Shown here: positions 1 to 7,836 of the stretch, piece by piece
Numbering within the stretch: the stretch's first letter is position 1
How the letters are laid out: the number at the start of each line of letters is the position of its first letter
From: Ruminococcus sp.
GTDB taxonomy: Bacteria > Bacillota > Clostridia > Oscillospirales > Ruminococcaceae
NCBI RefSeq assembly: GCF_019417665.1
Contig: NZ_DXUU01000061.1
Location: 1 to 12,379 of the forward strand
DNA length: 12,379 bases
Direction: 5' to 3'
Position numbers and translations under genes: made by a program
The notes under the pieces: model-generated
Databases searched by the model: none
Told to the model about the DNA's origin: nothing
The model's input: the letters and a program-made list of their open reading frames with translations, nothing else

Positions 1-26
1 TTCTATTATACCATATTTGTAGCTCA

Positions 27-2324
27 ATGGGAAGATTTAATCAGTGTTTCCTTAGTCCTTTTGCATTTGATTATAGTGATAATAATTTGACTTCCATTAC
101 GTTACCGGACAGCATTTCGATCATTGGTGCAGGAGCTTTCCAAAATTGTACCAGTTTGACAGAAATTGAAATTCCAAGTGGTGTCAGTCAGATTGCCCCG
201 TGGTTGTTCTCTGGATGCACAGAATTGGAGAAAATTTCTCTTCCAGATACTATTCAAGACATTGGTAACGGCGTTTTTTACGGTACAGCGTGGCTTGCAG
301 AACAAAAAGCGGAAAATGATATGGTGATTCTGGATACATGTTTGATTGACGCTGCTCAGTGCAGCGGCGATGTTGTGATCCCTGATGGCGTGACAAAAAT
401 CTGTGGAGGTGCTTTTTATACAGGAAGCGATACAGAGAGTCAGATCACATCTCTAACAATTCCAGCGAGTGTGGCAAAAATAGATTTATCCGTTTTAAGT
501 GACTGTGAGAATTTGCAATCTATTTCGGTGTCGGAGGACAATTTAAAATACCAAAGTAAAGACGGCGTTTTATTTTCCAAAGATGGAACAAATCTTTTGT
601 GTTACCCAAAACAGAAAAGCGGTGCTTATGTGATTCCAGATGGTGTGACGGAAATTCGAAGAATAAGTATTTTTGACAGCGCTTTTTATAATTGTACAGA
701 ATTAACGAGTGTAACTATTCCAGATAGTGTGACAGAATTAGAAAATTCTGCATTTTTCGGATGTACTTCTCTCTCCAGTGTGACATTGCCACAGGGAATG
801 ACCAAAATTGGACAATCTGCTTTTTCCGGTTGCACCAGTTTAGCTGAGATTTCCATACCAGACAGCGTAACTGAGGTGGGATATCAGGCGTTTTGGGGTA
901 CTGCGGTTCTGGAGGCACAGACAGGTGCGGCGAAATACATAGATCACTGGCTGATAGACTTCGACAGCAGCGTGTCTGAACTAGAAATTCTGCCGGGGAC
1001 GGTTGGAATTGCAGATGGTGCGCTTCATTCTGTTTATGTTGATGATGAAGAATCAACTGCAAAGTATCTGAGAAAACTGACCATTCCAGACAGTGTGAAG
1101 TATATATGTGATGAAATGCTTGATGATGAGGATGAAGCTTATTATTTCATCAATGTTTCAAAGCTGGAAGAGGTTTCGATGTCAGATACGTTAAAAGAAC
1201 AGTATCTTCGGTTGTTTGTGTATTCGCCCTGGGCGCAGGCACAGGCGAAAACACTGGACAATGGCATGATAGTCGTTGGTGACATTCTGGTGGATGCGTC
1301 TATGTGTGAGGGTGACGTTGTTGTGCCTGATGGGATTACTACTATTGCAAGCAATGCTTTTAGTTGTTACAATCCTGATAACGAAGAAGAAGCGTACAAA
1401 ATCACAAGTATCACGTTCCCGGATAGTGTAACTCGCATAGAGGGAGGTGCTTTTTGGGGTTGTCTTGGCTTGAAAGAATTTAATATACCGGAACACTTGG
1501 AGTATCTTGGAAGTGCAGGATATATGTGTGCCTGGAGTCCTCAGAATTTAGAAATGCCATATGTGGAATTGCCGGATTCTCTCACGGAAATCAAAAAGTA
1601 TGCTATTTATAGTGCAGAATCCGTAAAGTTTCCGGATACCATGACAGAACTGCCGTCTGGTGGTGCGTATGGCGGTGGATTTGTGTTAAGTTCGGTGTGT
1701 CATGCTTCAGAAGTGATCCTTCCTAAAAATCTGAAAATCATATCTGCATTCTCATTGGCATGGAATGATTTTGAAAGCATTACCATACCAAAGACTGTTA
1801 CAGAGATTGAAGGGGGTGCCTTTGCAAATTGCACCAATTTGCAGGATGTTTATTTTGAGGGAACAGAAGAGGAATGGAATGCGATTGATATTTCCTGGTC
1901 GGGCTATTGGTTCTTCCATAACGGACCTCTTTCCGCAGCTGAGATCCATTTTCAGGACAGTCCTGATAAGCCGGATGAGACCACAACAAGCACAACGGCT
2001 GCTACCACTACGACCACCTCCGAAACAACCACAACCGCTAAAATCAATACCACAAGTTCTCCTATTGAAACAGAGAGCACCAGCACAACAAAGAATACAA
2101 CAGATTCCACCGTTCTCTACGGCGATGTAAACCTGGACGGCAGAGTAGATATCACCGACTCTGTTCTCCTGAACAAAGCCGCTGCCGGTGCGGTGAAACT
2201 TTCCAATCAGGCGGCAGACAATGCCGACTGCGATGCCAACGGCGAACTCGGCACAGACGATGCTATTCTGCTGCTGAAATTCCTGGTGCATCTTGTGAAT
2301 ACACTGCCATATACAGAGGCATGA
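27..2324 (+). CDS. BspA-like leucine-rich-repeat protein with C-terminal type I dockerin (5' end uncertain)
   Basis: The protein has many LRR_5/BspA-type repeats of the form LTSITLPDSxxxIxxxAFxxCxxL from its first residues to about residue 640. A recurring insert carries a LIDA..GDVVIPDGVT motif (near residues 105-125 and 420-440, with looser versions between). A Thr/Ser-rich linker covers about 646-693. A dockerin follows at about 699-760: its first Ca-binding loop reads GDVNLDGRVDITD and its second ADCDANGELGTDD. Dockerins bind cohesins, so the family expectation is a secreted, scaffold-attached protein; BspA-like repeats are linked to adhesion or binding. The ATG used here has no SD, no signal peptide follows it, and the frame is open to the left edge. 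The true start is therefore probably outside the window, or the 5' end has been rearranged. The gene stops just before a strong terminator. I see no catalytic domain. Confidence 0.88.
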   Translation: MGRFNQCFLSPFAFDYSDNNLTSITLPDSISIIGAGAFQNCTSLTEIEIPSGVSQIAPWLFSGCTELEKISLPDTIQDIGNGVFYGTAWLAEQKAENDMVILDTCLIDAAQCSGDVVIPDGVTKICGGAFYTGSDTESQITSLTIPASVAKIDLSVLSDCENLQSISVSEDNLKYQSKDGVLFSKDGTNLLCYPKQKSGAYVIPDGVTEIRRISIFDSAFYNCTELTSVTIPDSVTELENSAFFGCTSLSSVTLPQGMTKIGQSAFSGCTSLAEISIPDSVTEVGYQAFWGTAVLEAQTGAAKYIDHWLIDFDSSVSELEILPGTVGIADGALHSVYVDDEESTAKYLRKLTIPDSVKYICDEMLDDEDEAYYFINVSKLEEVSMSDTLKEQYLRLFVYSPWAQAQAKTLDNGMIVVGDILVDASMCEGDVVVPDGITTIASNAFSCYNPDNEEEAYKITSITFPDSVTRIEGGAFWGCLGLKEFNIPEHLEYLGSAGYMCAWSPQNLEMPYVELPDSLTEIKKYAIYSAESVKFPDTMTELPSGGAYGGGFVLSSVCHASEVILPKNLKIISAFSLAWNDFESITIPKTVTEIEGGAFANCTNLQDVYFEGTEEEWNAIDISWSGYWFFHNGPLSAAEIHFQDSPDKPDETTTSTTAATTTTTSETTTTAKINTTSSPIETESTSTTKNTTDSTVLYGDVNLDGRVDITDSVLLNKAAAGAVKLSNQAADNADCDANGELGTDDAILLLKFLVHLVNTLPYTEA

Positions 2325-2344
2325 CCATAATTATTCTATAACGC

Positions 2345-2389
2345 AAACAACACCGCATACCCGGATTTTTCGGATATGCGGTGTTGTTT
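2345..2389. terminator. Bidirectional rho-independent terminator between convergent genes
   Basis: A perfect 15-bp inverted repeat (2345-2359 with 2375-2389) is extended by a short inner stem around an AT-rich loop. The + strand continues into T-rich sequence (GTTTTCATTTTAT), and the - strand reads TTGTTTGCG after the hairpin. It lies 20 nt after the dockerin gene stop and 5 nt after the HAD gene stop. It therefore probably ends both the + strand transcript and the - strand riboflavin operon. Confidence 0.88.
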
Positions 2390-2394
2390 TCATT

Positions 2395-3177
2395 TTATAT
2401 CAGGTTAAAATGTGCCAGTGCCTTTTCCAGTCCGTCCTCTTTTAGATTCACCGTGATGTAGTCCGCATAGGGGTGCAGCATGGGATTGTCTCCCATGGCG
2501 ATCCCTGTGCCGGCAAATTCCAGCATGGGACGGTCGTTGAGACTGTCGCCAATGGCGAAAACCTGTTCTCGTTCTGCGCCAAACAGTTCCATTAGTTTTG
2601 CCATGCCCTTTGCTTTGGAACAGCCCCAGGGAACCATCTCAGCAAAATTGTTTCCCCGGTCGATATAATCGAATTTGCCCTGGATTCCTTTCTGGAATCC
2701 AGCAAGGTCACTTTTTTCGTCATACCAGATGACAAATTTGTCTGTGTACCAGTCCGGCGTTTCGGGTACTGCTGAGAACGCTGTGTGCTTTCTGGTGTAT
2801 AGATCCAGAAGCTCCTCCAGCCCTGGCAGCATCCGTGTCTGTGTGTCGTAAAACATGGCATCGCTGCGTTCATATAGCACGGCAACGTTGGTGCGGCGTA
2901 CCAGTTCCACGATTTCCCGGCTGAGCGAGGGTGTTTGCGTCTCGTGGAATAAGATCTTGCCGTCATATTCCAACTCCGTGCCGCAGCCGTAGATATAGCC
3001 GTCGAAACCGATTTCTTTCAGGAATGGATCCACATTCATGGAGGTACGTCCGGTGTTGATGAGGGTGGCGTTGCCTTTGGCACGTGCAGAACGTATGGCA
3101 CGGACTGCTGATTCCGGCAGAAAGCCGTCCTCGGAAATAATGGTGCCGTCGATGTCGAAGAAGATGAAGTTTTGCAT
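2395..3177 (-). CDS. Cof-type HAD-superfamily phosphatase (class IIB)
   Basis: The 260-residue protein has the HAD motifs in order. Motif I is FFDIDGT with Asp8 as nucleophile and Asp10 as acid/base. Motif II is LINTGRT around Thr42. Motif III is the lysine in GCSKAKGM near 188-190. Motif IV is IGDSLND at 209-215. The region between motifs II and III fits a C2 (type IIB) cap. The family removes phosphate from sugar phosphates, pyridoxal phosphate, FMN and similar small molecules. I chose the ATG at 3177 because AAAGGTGA lies just upstream; an in-frame ATG at 3195 has no such site. The gene starts 23 nt after the kinase gene and is last in the riboflavin operon. Other members of this family, such as B. 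subtilis YcsE, dephosphorylate the pyrimidine phosphate intermediate of riboflavin synthesis. That role here is inference. Confidence 0.9.
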   Translation of the reverse strand: MQNFIFFDIDGTIISEDGFLPESAVRAIRSARAKGNATLINTGRTSMNVDPFLKEIGFDGYIYGCGTELEYDGKILFHETQTPSLSREIVELVRRTNVAVLYERSDAMFYDTQTRMLPGLEELLDLYTRKHTAFSAVPETPDWYTDKFVIWYDEKSDLAGFQKGIQGKFDYIDRGNNFAEMVPWGCSKAKGMAKLMELFGAEREQVFAIGDSLNDRPMLEFAGTGIAMGDNPMLHPYADYITVNLKEDGLEKALAHFNLI

Positions 3178-3200
3178 GGTATCACCTTTTTTCATTTGTT

Positions 3201-3704
3201 CTATGATGTGAAGATGTCAGCCGTCTTCTTCAGAAAATCCGATGCTTCCTCCCGTGTGTGAAAAACAATTATTTCCTTGTCTTTTGTTCGCTGCAATAAT
3301 TGCTCCATTTCTGGCCGTTTTTCGGTATTGAAGCTTCTCACGAAGTCCAGGAATTCTTCATCTTGTTCTGTTTCGATCCACGGCATGTCCTCTCTCGGAA
3401 GTCCCATACGGGATGCAACACCCTTCAGACATACTTCTGTGGGGTAATCCAGCCAGAATACAGTGTCACAATAGGCGAGTCGTTTTGGCATGGTTCTGGC
3501 ATAATTGCCGTCTATGATCCATGACTTCTGCTCCAGGATATGCTGTAGTTTTTCGTCGAATTCCTGTCTTGAAAAGGTTGTTTTGTCCGGCTTATGATTC
3601 AGCATATCCAGATAGTACAGTGGAAGTCCGGTGATGTCTCTTAATGCACGTGAAAAGGTACTTTTTCCGCTGCCGGGACAGCCGATGACTAGAATGCGCT
3701 GCAT
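3201..3704 (-). CDS. P-loop kinase-like ATPase, FlaR / 'DNA topology modulation protein' type
   Basis: This 167-residue protein has a Walker A motif GCPGSGKST at residues 8-16, followed by a LYYLDMLNHKPD segment and a WIIDGNYART segment. That pattern is typical of the small adenylate-kinase-like family often annotated as FlaR or topology modulation protein. The family's substrate is not well established. The start at 3704 is preferred because it lies 4 nt after the ribH stop and the last codons of ribH supply a GGAG SD. An ATG at 3719 would overlap ribH and lacks that site. The position between ribH and the HAD gene shows co-transcription with the riboflavin operon, but no direct role in the pathway can be read from the sequence. 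Confidence 0.85.
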   Translation of the reverse strand: MQRILVIGCPGSGKSTFSRALRDITGLPLYYLDMLNHKPDKTTFSRQEFDEKLQHILEQKSWIIDGNYARTMPKRLAYCDTVFWLDYPTEVCLKGVASRMGLPREDMPWIETEQDEEFLDFVRSFNTEKRPEMEQLLQRTKDKEIIVFHTREEASDFLKKTADIFTS

Positions 3705-3708
3705 GGAT

Positions 3709-4173
3709 TTACTCCACATTCTTGAACAGACTTACCATTTCCAGCGCCGACATAGCACAATCATAACCCTTGTTGCCTGCCTTTGTGCCGGCACGCTCAA
3801 TTGCCTGTTCAATGGTATCTGTTGTCAGCACGCCGAACAGCACCGGTACGCCGGATTCCAGTCCCACCTGTGCAATGCCCTTGGAAACCTCAGCGCATAC
3901 ATAGTCATAGTGGCTGGTAGAACCACGAATGACTGCACCCACGCAGATGACTGCGTCATACTTGCCGGAATTCGCCAGCTTCTTCGCTGCTAGGGGAATT
4001 TCAAAAGCACCCGGTACCCATGCCAGTGTAATATCATCTCCGTCTGTGCCGTGGCGCAGGAGACAATCCTCTGCACCGCCCACCAGCTTTGTGGTGATAA
4101 ACTCGTTGAATCGGGATGCCACAATGGCGATTTTCAGTCCCTTGCCTTCATACATGCCTTCTAATGTTTTCAT
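3709..4173 (-). CDS. ribH: 6,7-dimethyl-8-ribityllumazine synthase
   Basis: RibH condenses 5-amino-6-ribitylamino-uracil with 3,4-dihydroxy-2-butanone 4-phosphate to give lumazine, the penultimate riboflavin step. At 154 residues it is full length. Hallmarks are SRFNE at 20-24, WVPGAFEIP at 52-60, GAVIRGSTSHYDYV with the catalytic His88, and FGVLTTDTIEQAIERAG followed by KAGNKG near 113-136. A strong SD (GGAGG) lies 6 nt before the ATG. A gap of about 90 nt, AT-rich and without obvious structure, separates it from the upstream dehydratase-like gene. The protein normally assembles as a 60-mer or pentamer in the cytoplasm. Nothing is missing or unusual. Confidence 0.98.
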   Translation of the reverse strand: MKTLEGMYEGKGLKIAIVASRFNEFITTKLVGGAEDCLLRHGTDGDDITLAWVPGAFEIPLAAKKLANSGKYDAVICVGAVIRGSTSHYDYVCAEVSKGIAQVGLESGVPVLFGVLTTDTIEQAIERAGTKAGNKGYDCAMSALEMVSLFKNVE

Positions 4174-4265
4174 AAGAATACCTCCAGATTTTTATTTTTC
4201 ACCTTTTCGTTGGAATTGGTGGTAGGATTTGATTCGTATCAGGTCGAGTGTGAATAAACTGCGCT

Positions 4266-5447
4266 TCAGAAAAGCAGCATTGCCGCCCGGTTCTGTACCT
4301 GGATATCACTGCCGCTGGCATCATAATCCAGACTGACCAGCTGTACATGCGGAAGTTTGCGTTGCAAGGAAGAATAGATCCCTTTGCCGCAGACCTGGTT
4401 TGCCATACAGCCGAAGGGCTGGACGCAGGCAATACGGTGATATCCATGTTTTGCAAAGTTGCAGATCTCTCCGCCGATAAGCCAGCCGTCTCCGACGGAA
4501 CACCTGCTGGAAAATGACTGCCGGGCAGTTTGCGCAAATCCAGAAAAAGCGTCGAAACAGACAAAACCCTTTTCCCGAATTGCCTGTACCATCTGCCGCT
4601 GCATCCGTTCAATATATGCCCCAGCGGCACGATATGCCGCCGCCATAACAGGATTTACCATAGAAAGTTCCGTCAGGTGAGTGTTGATATAATACAACGC
4701 ATACCAGGAGAAACCATTTACCATTGGTTCTGCGCCTTGCTCCCGCAGATATTTCACCAGATCATGGTTCCCCAGGGCACAGTATTTAATATACAATTCT
4801 CCCACGATCCCAATTTTGGGACAATTTCGTTTGAAACGCTTGATACTGGCAAAATTCTCGGCAATTGCTTTGAAATTGCGCCGGATCGCCTGGGGATGCA
4901 GATGCTTTTTTTCTTTGAGATCTGCCTGCAGCCAACACATCCATTTCTGGTACAGGGTGTCGGATGCTCCGATAGCAGCTTCATAGGGCTTCACCTGATT
5001 GTACAGCAACAGAAGCATGTCGCTGTACAGCACTGCCGCCAGGGCTTTCCAAAGCATGAAAGGAGTCAGGTGAAACTGTATCTGTTCTTTTTGCTCCACA
5101 AAATTCAAGGAGATTACCGGCATGGAGATTCCGGCACGTTTCAATGCCGTCCGGATGAGGTACAGATAATTTGAGCCGCGGCAGGCATCTCCAGCCTGAG
5201 GAATCAGAAATACGCTTTCTGCCGGATCCAGGATTCCGCGCTGTACTGCTGTAATCAGCTGTCCGATGATCAGAATCGCCGGATAGCAAAGGTCGTTATG
5301 CCCATAGGAAAGCCCGGTGCGCACCACATCCTGCCTGTTTTTCAGTACCGTCATCTCCATCCGGCTGGAAGAAAACGCATACTGGAGCAGATCAAAATGT
5401 GCATCCAGCATGGCGGGAATCACCACTTTTGTGGGAATGTGTTTCAC
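4266..5447 (-). CDS. 2-hydroxyacyl-CoA dehydratase / benzoyl-CoA reductase-like Fe-S protein (HgdB/BcrC superfamily)
   Basis: The 393-residue protein resembles the C-terminal part of the large 'acyl-CoA dehydratase activase-related' proteins of Firmicutes. Visible marks are YGHNDLCYPA (Cys54), LIPQAGDACRGSNYLYLIR (Cys89), KIGIVGELYIKYC (Cys223) and the late motif QPFGCMANQVCGKG (Cys347, Cys353). The C-terminus has a DYDASGSDIQVQNR segment. In the family such cysteines hold a [4Fe-4S] cluster. No BadF-type ATPase (activase) is fused to it or encoded in the window. The start is a GTG with AGAGG upstream, 14 nt after the ribBA stop, so it is probably translationally coupled to ribBA. Known 2-hydroxyglutaryl-CoA dehydratases contain FMN or riboflavin, which may be relevant to its place here. 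The substrate is unknown. Confidence 0.8.
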   Translation of the reverse strand: MKHIPTKVVIPAMLDAHFDLLQYAFSSSRMEMTVLKNRQDVVRTGLSYGHNDLCYPAILIIGQLITAVQRGILDPAESVFLIPQAGDACRGSNYLYLIRTALKRAGISMPVISLNFVEQKEQIQFHLTPFMLWKALAAVLYSDMLLLLYNQVKPYEAAIGASDTLYQKWMCWLQADLKEKKHLHPQAIRRNFKAIAENFASIKRFKRNCPKIGIVGELYIKYCALGNHDLVKYLREQGAEPMVNGFSWYALYYINTHLTELSMVNPVMAAAYRAAGAYIERMQRQMVQAIREKGFVCFDAFSGFAQTARQSFSSRCSVGDGWLIGGEICNFAKHGYHRIACVQPFGCMANQVCGKGIYSSLQRKLPHVQLVSLDYDASGSDIQVQNRAAMLLF

Positions 5448-5461
5448 AGGAAAGACCTCTT

Positions 5462-6658
5462 TCAGAAATGCAGATAATGCCCCATCTTAAACTGCTTTGT
5501 CTTGAGATACCGCAAGTTTTCGGGCTTTTCGGGAATGTCGATGGGTACACGTTCTTCTACAGTAAGCCCATATTCAGACAGGTCTGCAATTTTGTCGGGA
5601 TTGTTGGTCATAAGCCGCAGGGAAGTTGCCCCTAAGTGCTTCAGAATTTGTGCTCCTACGCTGTAATCCCGGAGATCCGGTGCAAAGCCCAACTGGATAT
5701 TTGCTTCTACTGTGTCCAGACCATCCTCCTGCAATTTGTACGCCCGGATCTTATTGAGCAGTCCGATGCCTCTGCCCTCCTGCCGGAGATAGACCAGAAT
5801 GCCTCTGCCCTCTGCTTGAATCATATCCAGTGCACGTCCCAGCTGTTCGCCGCAGTCGCAGCGGCAGGAACCGAACACATCGCCTGTCAGGCATTCGGAG
5901 TGTACCCGGCACAGCACCGGTTTTCCGTCAGCAACGTCACCCATGACAAGCGCCACATGTTCGTCACCATTAATGGTGTTGCGGAATCCGAACATCTGAA
6001 ATTCGCCGTGAGAGGTGGGCAGCTGGGCACGTGCCACTTCTTCCACGAAATTGTCGTGATTCCGGCGGTAGCGCTGCAATTCCCGGATGGTGATAAAGGA
6101 GAGTTCATGCTGCTTTGCAAATTCTGCCAGACGCTCGCCCCGCATCATGGTGCCGTCATCTTCCATGATCTCACAGCACAGCCCCACCTGGGTCAGTCCG
6201 GCTAGGCGCAGCAGATCGACTGTAGCTTCTGTATGCCCGTTGCGTTCCAGAACGCCGCCGGGTTTTGCTTCCAGAGGGAACATGTGACCCGGCCGGCGGA
6301 AGTCTCCCGGATGTGCCGACGGATCCGCTGCCATGCGTGCTGTCAGTCCACGCTCTACGGCGGAAATGCCGGTGGTTGTGTTGATATGGTCAATGGAAAC
6401 GGTAAATGCCGTCTCGTGGTTGTCCGTATTGTGGGAAACCATCTGCGTCAGCCCCAGCCGGACAACATTGTCATGGCTCATGGGCATACAGATCAGCCCC
6501 TTGGCATAGCTTGCCATGAGGTTGACGTTTTCGGTGGTGGCAAATTGTCCGGCGCAGATGAGGTCGCCCTCATTTTCCCGGTCGGGGTCGTCTGTCACCA
6601 GGATGCACTTTCCGGCACGCAGATCCTGCAGTGCCTGTTCAATGGTTTGATATTCCAT
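5462..6658 (-). CDS. ribBA: Bifunctional 3,4-dihydroxy-2-butanone-4-phosphate synthase / GTP cyclohydrolase II
   Basis: The N-terminal RibB domain (about 1-200) makes the four-carbon unit from ribulose-5-phosphate. It shows DDPDRENEGD at 23-32 and GHTEATVD at 141-148. The C-terminal RibA domain (about 205-398) opens the GTP ring as the first committed step. It has the zinc site in HSECLTGDVFGSCRCDCG (Cys256, Cys267, Cys269) and VYLRQEGRGIGL at 289-300. At 398 residues it is full length. The SD (AAGGAGG) lies inside the last codons of the GNAT gene, whose TAA stop directly abuts this ATG. Translation is therefore likely coupled to the GNAT gene. The base composition is clearly richer in GC than the accessory genes upstream. 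Confidence 0.98.
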   Translation of the reverse strand: MEYQTIEQALQDLRAGKCILVTDDPDRENEGDLICAGQFATTENVNLMASYAKGLICMPMSHDNVVRLGLTQMVSHNTDNHETAFTVSIDHINTTTGISAVERGLTARMAADPSAHPGDFRRPGHMFPLEAKPGGVLERNGHTEATVDLLRLAGLTQVGLCCEIMEDDGTMMRGERLAEFAKQHELSFITIRELQRYRRNHDNFVEEVARAQLPTSHGEFQMFGFRNTINGDEHVALVMGDVADGKPVLCRVHSECLTGDVFGSCRCDCGEQLGRALDMIQAEGRGILVYLRQEGRGIGLLNKIRAYKLQEDGLDTVEANIQLGFAPDLRDYSVGAQILKHLGATSLRLMTNNPDKIADLSEYGLTVEERVPIDIPEKPENLRYLKTKQFKMGHYLHF

Positions 6659-7195
6659 TTATAAAACCTCCTTGCGGTTTGATTGTTTCACACAAAATAA
6701 CACATGCGGCATATCCACGCCCCTGTAATGTTTTGTCCAGGTGTCCACGCTTTTCATGCCGTTTCGCAGTGCCACACGCTGTGAGGGAAGATTGGTATCC
6801 CGGATGATGGAACACACCTCGTCGACGTGCAGTGTTGTGAAAGCATATTCTTTGCACGCTTTCGCCGCCTCGGTGGCATAGCCCTTGTGCCAGCAATCTT
6901 GTCGGAATAAATAGCCGATCTCAAGGACTTTCCGGTCTTTCCACGGCTGTATGGTAAGTCCACACTGTCCGATCATATCTCCCGTTTCTTTGAGAATAAC
7001 TGCCCACAAGCCGAATCTGTGCCCATAGCTTTCATAGCGGGAAAGCTGTCGATCGAGCCATTCCTGTACTTCTTCATTGCTGAATGCGCCCTCATAGGCG
7101 TACATGACTTTTTCGTCCTGTAAGATTTTGCACAGGGATGCAAAATCGTTTTGTGTCATCTCACGCAGAGACAAACGCTTCGTTTCTAATATCAT
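6659..7195 (-). CDS. GNAT-family N-acetyltransferase, RimJ/RimL-like
   Basis: The 178-residue protein starts MILETKRLSLREMTQNDF, typical of the RimJ/RimL/Acetyltransf_3 group. The central strand LEIGYLF (91-97) leads into RQDCWHKGYATEAAK (98-112), which matches the acetyl-CoA pyrophosphate-binding loop. Then follow the DEVCSIIRDTNLPSQRVALRNGM segment and a C-terminal strand. Family members acetylate protein N-termini, antibiotics or small amines; the substrate cannot be read here. GAGGTG lies 6 nt before the ATG. The stop abuts the ribBA start and the 3' end carries the ribBA SD. A frameshifted copy of the 5' half and leader of this gene lies at 9083-9370. Confidence 0.9.
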   Translation of the reverse strand: MILETKRLSLREMTQNDFASLCKILQDEKVMYAYEGAFSNEEVQEWLDRQLSRYESYGHRFGLWAVILKETGDMIGQCGLTIQPWKDRKVLEIGYLFRQDCWHKGYATEAAKACKEYAFTTLHVDEVCSIIRDTNLPSQRVALRNGMKSVDTWTKHYRGVDMPHVLFCVKQSNRKEVL

Positions 7196-7229
7196 GTGCG
7201 CACCTCGTTTCTACAAAATGTATTTCGCT
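6945..7229 (-). repeat. Direct repeat copy A: 5' half of the GNAT gene plus leader
   Basis: This stretch matches 9083-9370 in the same orientation at roughly four in five bases by eye, with only a few single-base indels. The match covers codons 1 to about 83 of the GNAT gene and the 34 nt before its ATG. That leader is nearly identical in both copies, including a CTACAAAATGTATTTCGCT segment (as read on the + strand). The similarity ends abruptly past 7229. Confidence 0.88.
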
Positions 7230-7239
7230 GTACCATTTT

Positions 7240-7836
7240 TCACACGTCTTGCGGTTTATGTTCAAGAATAAATTCTTGCTTGCATTGTTTCAATCGGTGA
7301 ATGTCCTTCAGATTTCCATATAAAAAGCAACATCCTGCCAGAACAATCAGAGAAAAGAAAATACCTCCCAGCAAAGAAACGTAGCCTTTTTTCTGTTTTG
7401 CTTCATCCAGACTGCGGTATACGATATTGTCGCTTTCTAGTGTATCTACAAATTTTCGATTTGGATACAAGGTGCGATGCCAGCGGATGTATAGAGTATC
7501 CCCAACGGAAACATCTGTCAGAAGCTGCTGCTGTTCTGCTGTGCCAAACCAATTTGTTTTAATTCTGTATTGCTGCCCGGAAGTGTCCTGCAAGATATAG
7601 TAATGGTGTTTTACTCTATTCGCATATTCACAGGACTGAAAAGAAATAGCAGATGTATACCAGCTGTCTACATCATATGTATGAAAATCAAAGAAGCAAA
7701 GGACTGCCATGAGAAGCGGAACGAATAGAAATTTACAGATGGTTTTACAGCGTGCTTTCTTTTGTGCAATAACTTTTGTTACTTTAATCGCTTTTGGCTT
7801 CTTTTGCTTTTTGCTGCGGTGTTTTTGGGAACGCAT
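7240..7836 (-). CDS. Two-helix membrane protein with external beta-rich domain, unknown function
   Basis: I do not recognise a named family. The 198-residue protein has a very basic N-terminus (many Lys/Arg in residues 1-36), a membrane helix at about 33-50, and a beta-rich segment at about 55-150. That segment is rich in Tyr and Trp, with YYILQDTSGQQYRI and VGDTLYIRWHRTLYPN. A second helix lies at about 153-173, followed by a charged tail. Both ends should be cytoplasmic, with the middle domain outside. The layout recalls DUF3592-like membrane proteins, but this is only a resemblance. AAGGAG lies 12 nt before the ATG, a long spacing. The gene is AT-rich and follows the PH-like membrane protein gene after 69 nt; the GNAT gene follows it after 44 nt. 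Confidence 0.72.
   Translation of the reverse strand: MRSQKHRSKKQKKPKAIKVTKVIAQKKARCKTICKFLFVPLLMAVLCFFDFHTYDVDSWYTSAISFQSCEYANRVKHHYYILQDTSGQQYRIKTNWFGTAEQQQLLTDVSVGDTLYIRWHRTLYPNRKFVDTLESDNIVYRSLDEAKQKKGYVSLLGGIFFSLIVLAGCCFLYGNLKDIHRLKQCKQEFILEHKPQDV

Noticed and set aside
1752..2291. A 179-codon - strand frame opposite the linker and dockerin
   Set aside because: It arises from the low-complexity Thr codons and the dockerin on the + strand; no protein-like features.
4199..4630. A 143-codon - strand frame overlapping the end of the dehydratase-like gene
   Set aside because: It is a second frame across conserved coding sequence and has no SD or family match.
4530..6205. Long + strand open frames opposite the dehydratase-like gene and ribBA
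   Set aside because: They mirror well-supported - strand genes and show no start signals or family features.
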